A stretch of DNA of 64,000 nucleotides, from NCBI GenBank assembly GCA_030620095.1, contig JAUTXW010003574.1, positions 186,001-250,000 on the forward strand. The letters are read 5' to 3'. The notes below the pieces were generated by a model. The model saw nothing but the letters and a program-made list of their open reading frames with translations, made no database searches and was not told the origin of the DNA. This DNA comes from Kuschelorhynchus macadamiae. Lineage: Eukaryota; Arthropoda; Insecta; Coleoptera; Curculionidae. The translations under genes were made by a program, and so were the position numbers. Below, in pieces: positions 23,246 through 34,605 of this stretch; the stretch's first letter is position 1, and every line of letters begins with the position of its first letter.

Positions 23246-23274
23246 GCTAAAAATATTTACTAGTGTGATTTAGA

Positions 23275-23964
23275 ATGAGGATTGAAAAACAAAAATTCTC
23301 ATTACCAGTAAATAATCATGACGAAAAAATTTTAAGTAAACAGTTGAGAAAGCATGGTGACTTATTTTGCGGTGGTTCAAAAAGAGGGCTTATAGTTGGT
23401 TGCAGTGGTAGCGGTAAAACCAACGTTATGCTTACACTGCTCGAGCATCCTAATGGAATTAGGTTTGAAAATGTCTATGTTTATTCAAAGTCATTAGATC
23501 AACCAAAATATGAATATTTAAGAAAGTTGTTAAAGCCTATGAAAGAAATTGGATACTTTGAATATGATAGCGATGAGAACATTATTTCACCTCATGAGAT
23601 AAAGCCAAATTCCGTTATCATTTTTGATGATATTTCTTGTCATAATCAATCTATTATTAGGGACTATTTCACGCATGGAAGGCATAGAAACACCGATTGT
23701 TTTTTTATCTTTCAAGGATATTCCTCAATCCTTAAACGTCTAATTCGAGAAAATGCAAACTTATTAATTTTATTTAAACAGGACTGTTTGAGTTTAAAAC
23801 ATATATATAATGACCACTGTATATTGGATATGACATTTGATCAGTTTAAAAATATTTGTGCTAACTGTTGGATGGATCCATATGGCTTTCTTGTAATTGA
23901 CAAAGATTGTGAAGTAAATCACGGCAGATATAGGAGTAAATTCGATTCCTTTATATATTTATAA
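23275..23964 (+). CDS. FtsK/HerA-type genome-packaging ATPase
   Basis: This 229-residue protein is the Polinton packaging ATPase that would pump the genome into capsids. Walker A is GCSGSGKT at 42-49. Walker B is SVIIFDD with D118-D119. The FIFQGYSSILKRLIREN segment further on is characteristic. The ATG at 23,275 lies directly after the divergent promoter. The frame is intact, in contrast to the old copy at 17,428, where the Walker lysine is lost. Confidence 0.93.
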   Translation: MRIEKQKFSLPVNNHDEKILSKQLRKHGDLFCGGSKRGLIVGCSGSGKTNVMLTLLEHPNGIRFENVYVYSKSLDQPKYEYLRKLLKPMKEIGYFEYDSDENIISPHEIKPNSVIIFDDISCHNQSIIRDYFTHGRHRNTDCFFIFQGYSSILKRLIRENANLLILFKQDCLSLKHIYNDHCILDMTFDQFKNICANCWMDPYGFLVIDKDCEVNHGRYRSKFDSFIYL

Positions 23965-24008
23965 AAGTAAAAAATTTGCAGTTTTATTTCATTTAAAACT
24001 TGTACAGC

Positions 24009-25148
24009 ATGGATAAACGTTTAGCTCGAGAATTAATAAGATCGAGACAAGCCGTGAGGCAGAAATATCAAAGCTTGAAATTAGCTACTTCTACTGCTCA
24101 GTCCGAATTAGAACAAACTTATAGACCAATAACACAACCACTTAAACAGCTAATTTCAAGTATTGGTAAATCCGAACCATTCGATTTAAAAGAAGAAAGA
24201 GTTTCAAAGTATGAAGATTTCAAAACACCTACAAAGCTTTATAAAACATCAACTCCGACGAAAAATATTCAGAAAACAGGAAAAACTCCGTTACTCCCTA
24301 CAGAACTACCAACATTTTTAAATGACAGTAGTATCACTTCTTCCTCTTCTGTAGTACAACCATTGTCATCAACTGTTATAGCAGAAACTTCAGATCCTTC
24401 TAGTGACACAACAACAAATTTAAACTTGTAAGACATATTGGAACAAACTAGAAAAACAATTCAAACCTATGTTGGTACACCATCATATAAAGATTACTTA
24501 GCAGATTTTCATGAATTACCCAGATCATATATTGATGAGGGTGTGAAAGATACACAACATAAATTTGACCATTATTATGGAATAGTTCATGACCTCGAAA
24601 CGGATAAGTTTTCTTTTGGTTTAACACAGATACCGGTAGAAATTATTGGAAAAGACATTAAAGTGGGAGGAATAACGTACACAGGCACGCCAGGTTTATA
24701 CGAATTGCTTTTCAAAAAAGAACCGAAAGGTTATAAGAAGGAAGATTTAGATAATTACATGAACATTCTAGCTAAAACAAATGTATATCGTAGGAATTTT
24801 GATTCAAATGAACAAGTTCAAGGAAATACATCACACAAATATGTTACAATAATAGGACCATATTTACAAAGAAAGGGGATTACAAAGACAAAAACCTTGC
24901 CAAGATTAGTTACAGCATTTAACAAACCAAAACCTCCGTTTAGAACAACTAGAGCCAAATCTACAGGAAAGGGATTAATTTTGAAAACAAACAGATCAAA
25001 TACAGACTATGTATACTGGAATAATGTAAACGAAATTGTTGATAGGCTACGTTTATTAATTTCATCAAGTGATGCGGGAAATAATGCTCATAGTAACGAG
25101 ATTATCTCTATTATTGAAGAATTAAGAGAAGATAAAGTAATACTATAA
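24009..25148 (+). pseudogene. PX-like Polinton protein with in-frame stop
   Basis: From the ATG at 24,009 (MDKRLARELIRSRQAVRQKY) one frame runs 380 codons, interrupted only by TAA at 24,429-24,431 (codon 141). The region before the stop is Ser/Thr/Pro-rich and low in complexity. The part after it is the conserved block (DFHELPRSYIDEGVKDTQ, GTPGLYELLFKK, TDYVYWNNVNEIVDRLRLL, EIISIIEELRE). The same conserved block occurs in the old copy. The function of this widespread Polinton protein is not established. This is the homologous gene into which the younger element inserted in the old one. Confidence 0.82.
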
Positions 25149-25197
25149 ATAACAGCTATCAAATATAATCATATTTATTGTTTAATGAAAGCTCAAC

Positions 25198-25939
25198 ATG
25201 ACAGTTGATAAATTTGGACGCCATATTTCAAAACAAAATCAAGAGAGAATAAGTGACATTAATAATTTAAAAAGGAGATTAGGTGAAAATGAAACAAATA
25301 ATGAAATCTTTGCTAAAAAGCTTAAGGTTTTTGATGAAAATTTTTTAAAGTATGAAAACCAGATTAAAGGATGTTATACCTCAATTGAAAACGTTAATAA
25401 ACAGTTGCTAACGCTAAATCAAATAAGTAAAGATTTGCAATTTTTAAATGAACATGTTAAAAAGGAAGACAAAAAATTAAGTGATGATATCAACAAAATT
25501 AATAAAATAATGGAAACAAATATAAGAGAAGTAATAATTGAAAAACACAAGGAAAAAATTAAACAATTAAGAACTTTTATAAAAAGGTTAGATGATGAAA
25601 AAAAAAAGAAATCAAAATAGCATTCTTAACAGTAGAACAATTGACCAACTCACTTTGGAAGAAAATCAACAATATATTTCCTTGGAAAATATAATGTCCA
25701 GTGTAATTAAGAAATTAGAACAAGAATTAAATAAAACAGAGGAGGAATTCAAAAATAGTGATAGTAGATCAACTACTTTCTTAACTGGAGAGATAAAAAA
25801 ATCCTTTAATGCGTTAGAAAAGGAGATTACTAAAATTAGTAAAGTTTTAAATGAAAAAAGTTATACAATACAAATTGATAAATTGAATGAATGGGAAAAA
25901 ACATATAAAAGTTATATTTCGAATTATTACAAAACATAG
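25198..25939 (+). CDS. Coiled-coil protein, two overlapping frames at an A-run
   Basis: The first frame (25,198-25,620, 140 residues, MTVDKFGRHISKQNQERISD) and second frame (25,592-25,939, 115 residues) overlap by 29 bases at a run of about ten A (~25,597-25,607). Both are predicted long coiled coils rich in K, E, N and I. Either they are two genes, or one ~250-residue coiled coil split by slippage in the A-run. The position between PX-like and integrase suggests a fibre- or attachment-like protein. The old Polinton has an unrelated sequence here (38,681-39,010), so this slot varies. Confidence 0.6.
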
Positions 25940-25980
25940 AGAGTGAACTTCCTTAAAATTGAATAAACAAGTTTGTTGTC

Positions 25981-26913
25981 ATGACAACCGTTAAACAACA
26001 AGTCGTTAATGAATTACATAAACCTGCTAGAAAAAACTACAAACGCAGAAGGGTGGTAGTGAAAGGGTTAAATGATCTTTTTCAAGCTGATTTGGTTGAA
26101 ATGTTACCCTATGCCAAATTTAATAAGGGATTTAAATATATCTTGATTACCATAAATGTATTTTCTAAGTATGTTTGGGCCGAACCGGTAAAATCTAAAT
26201 CTGGAAAAGACGTAACAGCGGCCATGAAAAAAATATTAATCAGTGCAAAAACTCCACCAAAAAACTTGCAAACGGACAGAGGGAGAGAGTTTTTCAATGT
26301 AAATTTTCAAAATTTGATGCAACAATTTCGAATTAACCATTATAGCACGTTTTCCAATTTGAAAGCGAGTATAGTAGAAAGAGTGAACAGGACTTTAAAG
26401 AATAATATGTGGAAAATATTTAGCATTCAAGGAAATTACAAATGGTTTAATATATTAGCGGATATTGTAAAAGATTATAACAATACAAAACATTCTTCAA
26501 TAGGAATGAAGCCAAAACAAGTAAATAAAACAAATGAAAATAGAATCTTGAAATCTGCATTTACTCATGCTAAAACGTTAGATCTAAAATCTCCAAAGTT
26601 TAAAGTGTGTGATCACGTACGAATAAGCAAGCATCGAGAGGCATTTTCAAAAGGTTACACACCAAATTGGTCAAATGAGATATTCCACATTAAAGAAGTT
26701 AAGATGACAAACCCTTGGACATATTTAATTCAAGACGAAGATAATCAGGACATTCTGGGTGGTTTTTATGAGCAAGAATTACTAAAAGTAAAGCATACCG
26801 ATGTGTATCTTATTGAGAAGATTTTGAGAAGGAAAGGAAACAAAGTTTATGTGAAATGGTTAGGACTTGATAAAAAATATAATACATGGATTGATAAAAA
26901 AAATATTGTTTAA
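25981..26913 (+). CDS. Retroviral-type integrase with C-terminal chromodomain
   Basis: This 310-residue enzyme would join element ends to the host chromosome and cause the 6-bp duplication. The rve core has D37 (FQADLVEM), D99 (LQTDRGREF) and E133 (SIVERVNRTLK). The last ~40 residues (VYLIEKILRRKGNKVYVKWL and YNTWIDKKNI) form a chromodomain, which may tether it to chromatin. The N-terminus is short: the zinc-binding region usual in Polinton integrases seems to be missing upstream of HKPARKNYKRR. The core frame is intact. Confidence 0.93.
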   Translation: MTTVKQQVVNELHKPARKNYKRRRVVVKGLNDLFQADLVEMLPYAKFNKGFKYILITINVFSKYVWAEPVKSKSGKDVTAAMKKILISAKTPPKNLQTDRGREFFNVNFQNLMQQFRINHYSTFSNLKASIVERVNRTLKNNMWKIFSIQGNYKWFNILADIVKDYNNTKHSSIGMKPKQVNKTNENRILKSAFTHAKTLDLKSPKFKVCDHVRISKHREAFSKGYTPNWSNEIFHIKEVKMTNPWTYLIQDEDNQDILGGFYEQELLKVKHTDVYLIEKILRRKGNKVYVKWLGLDKKYNTWIDKKNIV

Positions 26914-27061
26914 TTAAATTGAAATTAAATTTTAGTTAAATTTGTTTTATTTCTGTTCCTCACTTTATGCTTTAGCTGATACAAATTACAAAGTCTTAAT
27001 GTGCTAATTAATTTCAAATAAAATTCACATTTAGGAAACTAAAATTTTATTAAGTAAAACA

Positions 27062-27962
27062 TCAAATACAATTTTTATTAAAACGTGTCAAATATATTTT
27101 ATTTCTATGTTCCTCAGATAATATCGAATCTAGAATAAGTTTACAATCATTTATTCTTTTTTCAAAACGGAGTCTATCTAGGTACCACATCTGAAAGTTA
27201 CTCCTACGGGCTTGTCTGTAAGCAAAGCTCCACTTCACTAACACATGCACCTTATTGTTCTCTTCCAGAAAAGATATTCTTTTCTTCGTAATATTTTCTT
27301 TTTGATCCATTTTTATTGTTTTCTTCGTAATATTTTCGTTTTGTTCCATTTTGCTTCAATTTGTTTTCCATTTGTTCAGGATATAAAGCAAGTAATTCCA
27401 TCATAGTTGAAACATTTTCACTGTTAGGATTTTCTGTTGGACTTATTATATTATAAACATGCGTACACAAGTCGCCACAATCAGCTGAAATATTATTTTG
27501 AAATATTTTGAAATATGTATTGAATTCTTGCCTTTTAAGTATAGATAATCTATAATCAATAATTTCCTTTAATCGCCACAAATTGTCCAAAGACTCTTGT
27601 CCTAAGTATATGAAGTGTGGGCCTTTTGTAATTTGTAGTACAGGGGTATCATTTATTTTCTGAACCTGCAGATGAATGTTGTTTATCTTCACACTGGTTT
27701 GATCAACTTGAGGAAAGTAGAAATTGTTTACAATAATTCTTTGATGAACACAAATGTCTTTCCAATTTTCTTCGGTTAGTGCGATTGAAAATCCAGTTTT
27801 TCCACCAATTACAATTTTTGGAGAAAAATCATTTAAACTAATGCCAACAAGAACAAATTTTGACAAAGAATTATTTAAAAAATAAATTTTTGAATTAAGA
27901 AGCGTTTCCAAAGGTTTATGAACCACGGCGTTGTTCATAATGACTAAACGAGACTGAAACAT
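27062..27962 (-). pseudogene. Conserved Polinton protein with lysine/tyrosine repeats, frameshifted
   Basis: The N-terminal frame (27,962-27,252, 236 residues) starts MFQSRLVIMNNAVVHKP and contains LVGISLNDFSPKIVIGG and LWRLKEIIDYRLSILKRQ. A second frame (27,349-27,062) carries the basic C-terminus (SFAYRQARRSNFQMW). They meet in a duplicated ~50-bp stretch coding for KRKYYEE / ITKKTIK-like repeats, where slippage likely caused the shift. A homologue lies at the same place in the old Polinton (39,911-40,352). Function is unknown. Confidence 0.65.
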
Positions 27963-28027
27963 ATTGTGTTATTCTTGTACTTAAATATTCTCATCCCCAC
28001 TTTCTTTAAAGTTTCGATTAAAATGGA

Positions 28028-28483
28028 TTAATGAAAAAATAGATTTTCAGTTTGAAATTTGTAATAAAGATAAATAATTAAAATAGTAATGTATAAAAAT
28101 AATGCAAAGTTTAATGTAACACTAATGATGGAAAAGTAATAATTTTTGAATCCGTCATAATAATTGGTACAGTTGGGGGTTAAAATTTGTAACTGATTAT
28201 TTTTGAACTCTATTTGGATTTGGATTGGATTCGGATTTGGATAATGATACAAAATTTTAAAAAATTTACTTGCATTTTCATTTCCATTTATTCGTTGCAT
28301 CCAACTAATTGTACTATTGTTAATTAATCCAATTTTCATAAATTTACAATATTTACTTAGAGTGACGTCTGTTTTATTAGAAAAACATATTTCACACTGT
28401 GTTACGCCAGGGGGATGATGAACATAAAAAACATTTTGGAAAATAGAATAAAGAAGAATAAATTGAGATCTACTGATAGTCAT
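28028..28483 (-). CDS. Small membrane protein with cysteine-containing ectodomain
   Basis: This 151-residue protein has a moderately hydrophobic N-terminus, three N-glycosylation sequons (NKT, NST, NCT), two CxxC/C pairs (CEIC and CTNYY context) and a strong C-terminal membrane segment (SVTLNFALFLYITILIIYLY). That suggests a type I surface protein. A 78-residue frame with a sequon and a C-terminal hydrophobic segment sits in the same place in the old Polinton (40,576-40,812). I do not recognise a fusion-protein family. Confidence 0.55.
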   Translation of the reverse strand: MTISRSQFILLYSIFQNVFYVHHPPGVTQCEICFSNKTDVTLSKYCKFMKIGLINNSTISWMQRINGNENASKFFKILYHYPNPNPIQIQIEFKNNQLQILTPNCTNYYDGFKNYYFSIISVTLNFALFLYITILIIYLYYKFQTENLFFH

Positions 28484-28581
28484 TAAAACAAATTAATAAT
28501 TATATTCCAAATTTATTAACATTAAGCAGATACTTTCACCACGAAAGCAAAAGCAGTTGTAAAAAAATAACAATAAAATAC

Positions 28582-28953
28582 TTAATTTAAATATATGTAA
28601 AAGTTCATAAATAAGGATATTAATAATACTATATAAAATGTGTAGCTTGAAGACTTATTTTGAATGGTTACAATTATTCGATTCCTATTTTTCCATAAAC
28701 AGTTATTTAAATCACAATTCCTAGCAAATTTCTTATGCTCCACAATAGGATCATCATAACTTAACCAATCAAAAATTTCAATACCACAATAAAAACATTT
28801 ACAAATATCATTGATTGAAGTATAGTAAAAGCCAGCTCCAGCTAACACTTCTGGTCTCAATTTTCCTTTCCATTTTTTAAAAGTGGAAAGTCGTTTTTCA
28901 TATGTTTTAAAATAACTGTTATCAATTTCTTTGTCAAAAGTTTCTAAGCACAT
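28582..28953 (-). CDS. Membrane-anchored BIR (IAP-like) protein
   Basis: This 123-residue protein has one BIR domain (~18-85). The zinc ligands follow the exact BIR spacing C-x2-C-x16-H-x6-C: C53, C56, H73, C80, with the usual R21 (EKRLSTFKKW), P34, GAGFYY and W63/DDP. BIR domains of inhibitor-of-apoptosis proteins bind caspases or their antagonists. There is no RING or second BIR; instead the C-terminus (~103-122, YTFYIVLLISLFMNFYIYL) is a membrane anchor. No counterpart is seen in the old Polinton, so this looks like cargo captured from a host or virus. RING genes are encoded separately at 36.5-37.5 kb. Confidence 0.88.
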   Translation of the reverse strand: MCLETFDKEIDNSYFKTYEKRLSTFKKWKGKLRPEVLAGAGFYYTSINDICKCFYCGIEIFDWLSYDDPIVEHKKFARNCDLNNCLWKNRNRIIVTIQNKSSSYTFYIVLLISLFMNFYIYLN

Positions 28954-31900
28954 TTTGTGAAAGACTTATGAAGACTAACTTTGGTTTCAAAAACAACAAA
29001 TTTAAATACCTTATAATATCTACATAAATATATCTAAATCTTCATGTTCTGCATTCCATTGATACAAAGCAATATCTTGGTGTCCCCAAGCTAATGTATT
29101 AAAACTATAGGGAATTTTATACCGCTTATCATCTTCGGAACTCAACGCCAATTTATTAATTAACTCTGTAAAAATTGTATGTTGTCTAGATCGAAAAACA
29201 TACATTGAACAAAAGGTTTTAGAATGATTTTCAACAACATCTTTATAATGAATAAAATCCAACTGCTTTTTAATTGCACTTTTTTTAACACCTTTTGCTT
29301 TTTTTGTTAAACTGTTTTCCGTTTTAATACAATATGCTTTTGCTCCAGTACCAAAGAAAGCAGTAATGGGTTCACCAGCATATTCATCTTTGAATTTTCC
29401 TATAACTGACTTTGTAATAGGCATTTCATGAATATTATTAAATTCATAATTAGATGTGTCAAATTTGTGAATATTTTTTATCATGTCAATAAATATTTGG
29501 AGTTGTGACTTCTAAAATGAACGAATCGGTATCGGTGTATAAAAGTGAAATATTTTCCTGATAAAGAGGTTTTAAAAAATTATAAAAGAAATCATACATG
29601 ACAGTTTTAGATATATCTAATATTGAGAAGCCTACATATATTGGTTTATTGTAAGTAACTTGAATCTTTTGCATTTGAATAGCTACCAAGTTTTCAGAAA
29701 ATATTGTTAAGTCCTTGAAATATGGTTTTGCAATTAAATTCTCAGCACCATCTTTTCTTCTATTTTTTTCCCACTCTGTAACAAGTCTTACGTCAATTCT
29801 CCTATCAACATTTTCCATAGTCTTGCCATAAATACTATTATTTGCCAACTTGTAAGTATTACGATCAAATTCATTCTTTGAATCATTTCTTAATCTTGAA
29901 TTCAAGTCTATATATTTTTTCAACCAATCAGATTGAGAAAACTGTAAAACTCTATGAACTTTAGTTAACTTGAGTCCATGTTCCAAACATTGTTTTAATA
30001 ATTGATAGTGAATAACATATTTTGATTTATCATTTAAATTGGGTATTTTATGCATTTAGAATTTGGCGGTTTAAAGTTTTCTGGACAAAACGGAAAATCG
30101 TTATGATAGGAATGTAGACTTGTAGGATATTCTAAATCAACTTCTAAAACATATCCCTTATTAGATTTTTTAGAAATATTCATAATATTTAAATCATTGA
30201 TTTCTTTATCTGTTAACCAAACAAAATCTCCCGTTGGAATGTGCTGTGACATTGTATAACCATACAAATTTGTTGCATCATAATAAATTATGTATTTAGT
30301 TGGCCTTAAAGGATCAAAATTTAAAAGAAATGGGTTATTAGCTTCAGATTTTCTACAAATGCAAGAGCTCACACCACCGCGAATGCTTTTTTTGAAAAAG
30401 TGTATCACATCTGGATCAGTTAACAATTCTAACTCTATTCCAGTATAACGCAAACACGCCTCCCAGGATAAACCTGAAAAGTGTAAAAATGAGCTGGATC
30501 GAGCTTATATGTGGATAAACAAGTGCTTCTAAAATTTTCAAAAATATCTGCCAAAAGTAAAGTATCAGAGAGTAAGTAAACGTCGGAGTATTGACCAAGA
30601 GATTCACATTTAAACAATTGCCAAACCTTTACAGCTCTTTGGTATTCTGCATCACTGATGTGCTCATCCGTTAAAGTATTATAAAATTGGTCTTTCTGAG
30701 GTAAAGTTGTTTCTTCTAATTTTAAATAATCATCAATATAACTGTAAGGAAATACACCTTTTTGCCGAATAAGTTTAAATCTTTCTTCATCATTGAAAAT
30801 TTTTTTTATTTCCTTACATTGTTCATCTTTTAAGCTTTCAGAGAGTTTTGATAAAGAATGGGATAGAAATTGAAAAGAATCAATAAACCTTAAAGATATA
30901 TTTTTTTTCTTAGCCTTTTGTGTCTTTTTATCAAAATAGTTATCCACATGAATAAGCTTTTCAAATGAAATATATTTTTCCTTGTTTTGTGCGATAACTG
31001 TTAGTTGTTCTTTGTTTAAGCATAATTTTTTAAGAAATAGATGAGAATCATAATTACGCAAATTATGCAATATAACTGGAATAAAGTTAGGTATTCTGTA
31101 ATTTATGTTGCAGAGTGAATGAGCTGGACCTCTATAAAGACCGGTTATATGACAATGATCTGCAACCCTGTCATTTAAAAGAGGTTTATTACAAATATGA
31201 CAAACTTTTTCATAGTTATGATAAATTTTGTCCAGTTCGTTCAAAGGGATCATTTTTTTAGGAGCCTTTAAATATTTATTGTATATGTTATACACATCTC
31301 TTTCTAAAGAATTTATAAATAATGTATCACAATTTTGACCTCTATATTTTTCATATATACCTCTATATTATTCAATAATTATCGTCGAAGGAACATTTAA
31401 TGTAATAGGCAAATGAATGTGAAATATGTTCATATTGTTTTAAGGTGTATGAAGTATTAGGATTTTTATCAACATTGTCATTATTTAAAGGCTTTAAAAT
31501 GCATTCAAAATCTGCATACACCACGAAAGGAACTTTCATTTGTTTATGATAATTTACAAATTTCAAAATATTATCATATGAATAGTTTCCAAACTTATCT
31601 TTTATTAATTCTTTAGAAGGTAGGTTAATTCGTAAATGATCACAATCATAGCTATTGTGTTGTAATAAATTTTCTTCTGTAGGGAAATATTGTAAACAAC
31701 CATCGCAAATATATTTTTTTCCGTGATGTTTAGAAATTTGTGCAGAAACTAGTTTTGATAAATCTTTAATATAGCAATAATGAAAAGTTTTTTCATCATC
31801 ATCACTTATTAACAATAAATTGACATGTTGATTTTTTTTATTCGATGAATAATAAAGTGGACCAATTACTTCATACCCCTTTTTAGGATTTATAATTTCT

Positions 31901-32219
31901 AATCCATATACATTAATAGAAATGTTATTTTTTTCTTCAAAAATCTTAATGTTCTTTAGCAACATTGGAAATTCTATACCTGACATATCCAAAACAGAAG
32001 AGTAGTGTGGGTAGGATGAAGTTTCAAAATCTAATCCGCTTGGTTGGTGAAGAACAGACACAACTGCCCAGGCGAAGCAAAAGTTGTCATCATTCCTAAT
32101 GTTGATCACAGCTTGACGTCTCTTGATCTCTTGAGGAAGTTCGATAAAAGATGAGGCTCTCAGCGGATTGTGCTTGTTAACATTAATTTCCAAATGAAGT
32201 AAATTCATCAAAGACCATC

Positions 32220-32287
32220 CTGCAATGTAAAAATTAAAAAAATTACTTTTTTTGTTGCTGTTGTAAAATCGAAAATAAATTCTTTAC
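32220..32287 (-). other. Intron in the polymerase gene (68 bp)
   Basis: Donor CAG|GTAAAG and acceptor TTGCAG|GATGG join AERDS-G to WSLMNLLHLE in frame. Reading through would give stops. Confidence 0.75.
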
Positions 32288-32747
32288 CTGAATCTCTTTC
32301 TGCAAATTCGTCAGCTTTCTGGTCAATAATGGTGCAGATTTGCTCTAACAGTTCTTTTTTCTGATATCCCTGGCAAATGACTTGGAACGGCGCATTAAAA
32401 GATTTGACATCATAGCTGTCGCTGCTGGGGTTAAAATAGAAACCGAACAGTTCCATATTTAGCTTGATACATTTATGTTTCTGCAGTTCTTGATCTATTA
32501 GATGTGCAATTTTGTATTCCAAATGTTGAAAATATTCTTTCACATTTATGAAGTTTTGGTGTGAGGAAATCCTATAAGATATTATTCGTTTCCTGAATGC
32601 TGACTTGATAATGACTTTGATAAATGACTTCCTCCAAGCCTATTTTGGAATTGTTCTTGTGCACATTAGATCGAAGATGTCCACCCCATAGACTTTGGTT
32701 TATATTTTTCTTGCATTCTTTACAATATTTTACAATATTTGTAGAAT

Positions 32748-32806
32748 CTATAAATTAAGAAAAAAATATTTTACAAAATATAACATGAAAAATAAAATGT
32801 TCTTAC
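32748..32806 (-). other. Intron after the zinc-finger exon (59 bp)
   Basis: Donor AAAG|GTAAGA and acceptor TTATAG|ATTC join the zinc-finger exon to a Cys-containing exon (IVKYCKECKKN) with a phase-1 junction that keeps the frame. Length and signals are typical of insect introns. Confidence 0.75.
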
Positions 32807-33995
32807 CTTTAACAAGCTTTGGTTTTTTCAACCAACTGTTGAGTTTTGTGGAATTTCCGTTAACATGTTTTTTAATATGTCGCAATAAATTATCCTTTCT
32901 AGTGAAGACTTTATTACATGTTACACACTTATGCATTTCTGAAGTTTTCTGGATAATAATAATTATAAAATTAATATTGTGCAATTCTATTTAGTTATAG
33001 TCAAATTTTGAAAAAAGCAATTGCATTTTTTGTATAATTTCTTTGTATAATAATAAAATTAATATTGTGCATTTTTATTTAGTTATAGTCAAATTTTGAA
33101 AAAAGCAATAGAAATTAATTGACTTTATGAATCCATTTCTTCAAATGAGTCAACTAATTTGTCAAAGGCCTGTTTAACATAATTCACCGTACTTTCGTCT
33201 CCCTTTTTAATTGTGATCAAATTAGTTAAATTTTGAATAGCGAAACCCAGACACTTAAGGTTTGCTATTTGTTTTTTATTTTTTTTATTAATTTTAAATT
33301 TTTTTTTAATGATAAATGATGGTTTCGAAATTGAATTTTGTTTAACTGGTGAATTATTAGGAGAAATATCCGAAGTTAAATTTGCTTCAATTTGTTTTTC
33401 TTGCGAATCAGAATTTACAATAGCATATGCTGAATTAATAGAAGATATAGCCGAACTTAAATTTTGATCAATTTGTTTTTCTTGCGAATCAGAATTTACA
33501 ATATCATATGGTGAATTAATAGGACAAATAGCCAAACTTAAATTTTGATCAATAAGTACTTCTTCCGAAACAGAATTTTCACTAAACAAAAAGGGAGAGC
33601 AAATTGGTCTCGGAGAATTAATTGGCGATTTTAATGTTAAATAATTTGGATTAGATTTTTGAAAACAAACAATATCCTCATAGCTAGAATTTTGAGTTTC
33701 GTCAATGTCATTCAGTTCTTCAAGAGTTTGTTTAGTTTTTGTTGTAATTAAGTCCGTTTTGTTGTCAATAATGTCATTAAGATCGTCAAGAGTTTGTTGA
33801 CAAACAAAAATCTTTTTTGGCTTTTTCGCAACTGAATAAAAATATTTAACTTTAAATTAATTGAAGCAAATATTTAATATAATTACATACCTCAACATGT
33901 AGACTAGTCTGTCTACGGAATGTTTCGATACATAATATAAACAATATTATTTAAATAAGCATAAGAAATTATATCATTTACCTTAAGTTTTTATA

Positions 33996-34049
33996 GACAC
34001 ATAGTAATTGTACAAATACTTTCATCCTATCGGGACTCATCAGTGCGCC
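33996..34049 (-). ncRNA. Type I hammerhead ribozyme, complete core
   Basis: Read on the minus strand: stem I GGCGCA, then CUGAUGA, stem II GUCC-loop CGAUA-GGAU, GAAA, stem III GUA-loop-UAC, cleavage site UA, then UGUGUC closing stem I (with two G-U pairs). All invariant core bases are present. Cleavage would follow the A of UACUA. Confidence 0.85.
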
Positions 34050-34605
34050 GATCGTAAGAGAAAAGCATTAAATAATAGAAACGAATTCATTTCAAAATTT
34101 TAAAATGTGTCAGTTTGTTTGACATGTAACCTAGATATGAAAAAAATGATAGTTTGCAGCCATCTATAATGTTATTTTTAAATGTGTTCAGATTATTTGT
34201 TGCGTATGGACAAACAAAAAAGTATTTGTACAATTACTATGTGTCTATAAAAACTTAAGGTAAATGATATAATTTCTTATGCTTACTTAAATAATATTGT
34301 TTATATTATGTATCGAAACATTCCGTAGACAGACTAGTCTACATGTTGAGGTATGTAATTATATTAAATATTTGATTCAATTAATTTAAAGGTAAATATT
34401 TTTATTCAGTTGCGAAAAAACCAAAAAAGATTTTTGTTTGTCAATCTATACGCAACAAATAATCTGAACACATTTAAAAATAGCATTATAGATGGCTGTA
34501 AACTATCATTTTTTTCATATCTAGGTTACATGTCAAACAAACTAACACATTTTAAAATTTTGAAATCAATTCTTTTCTATTATTTAATGCTTTTCTCTTA
34601 CGATC

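Larger units (their letters stand above)
29020..32936 (-). pseudogene. Protein-primed family-B DNA polymerase, spliced, several frameshifts
   Basis: The gene starts with a C2H2 zinc-finger exon (CVTCNKVFTRKDNLLRHIKK, 32,936-32,807). Two introns and then the polymerase follow. Visible parts: zinc motif CDGCLQYFPTEENLLQH (~31,700); Exo I YADFECIL (~31,520); HNH-like zinc segment CHICNKPL...ADHCHITG (~31,180); Exo II NLRNYDSHLF; Exo III YSDVYLLSDTLLLAD; motif A YYDATNLYGYTMSQ (~30,260); motif B KLANNSIYGKTMEN; motif C YTDTDSFILEV (~29,520). It would copy the element using a terminal protein primer. Frame breaks near 32,610, 31,300-31,370, 30,470, 30,050 and 29,486 inactivate it as assembled. Confidence 0.92.
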
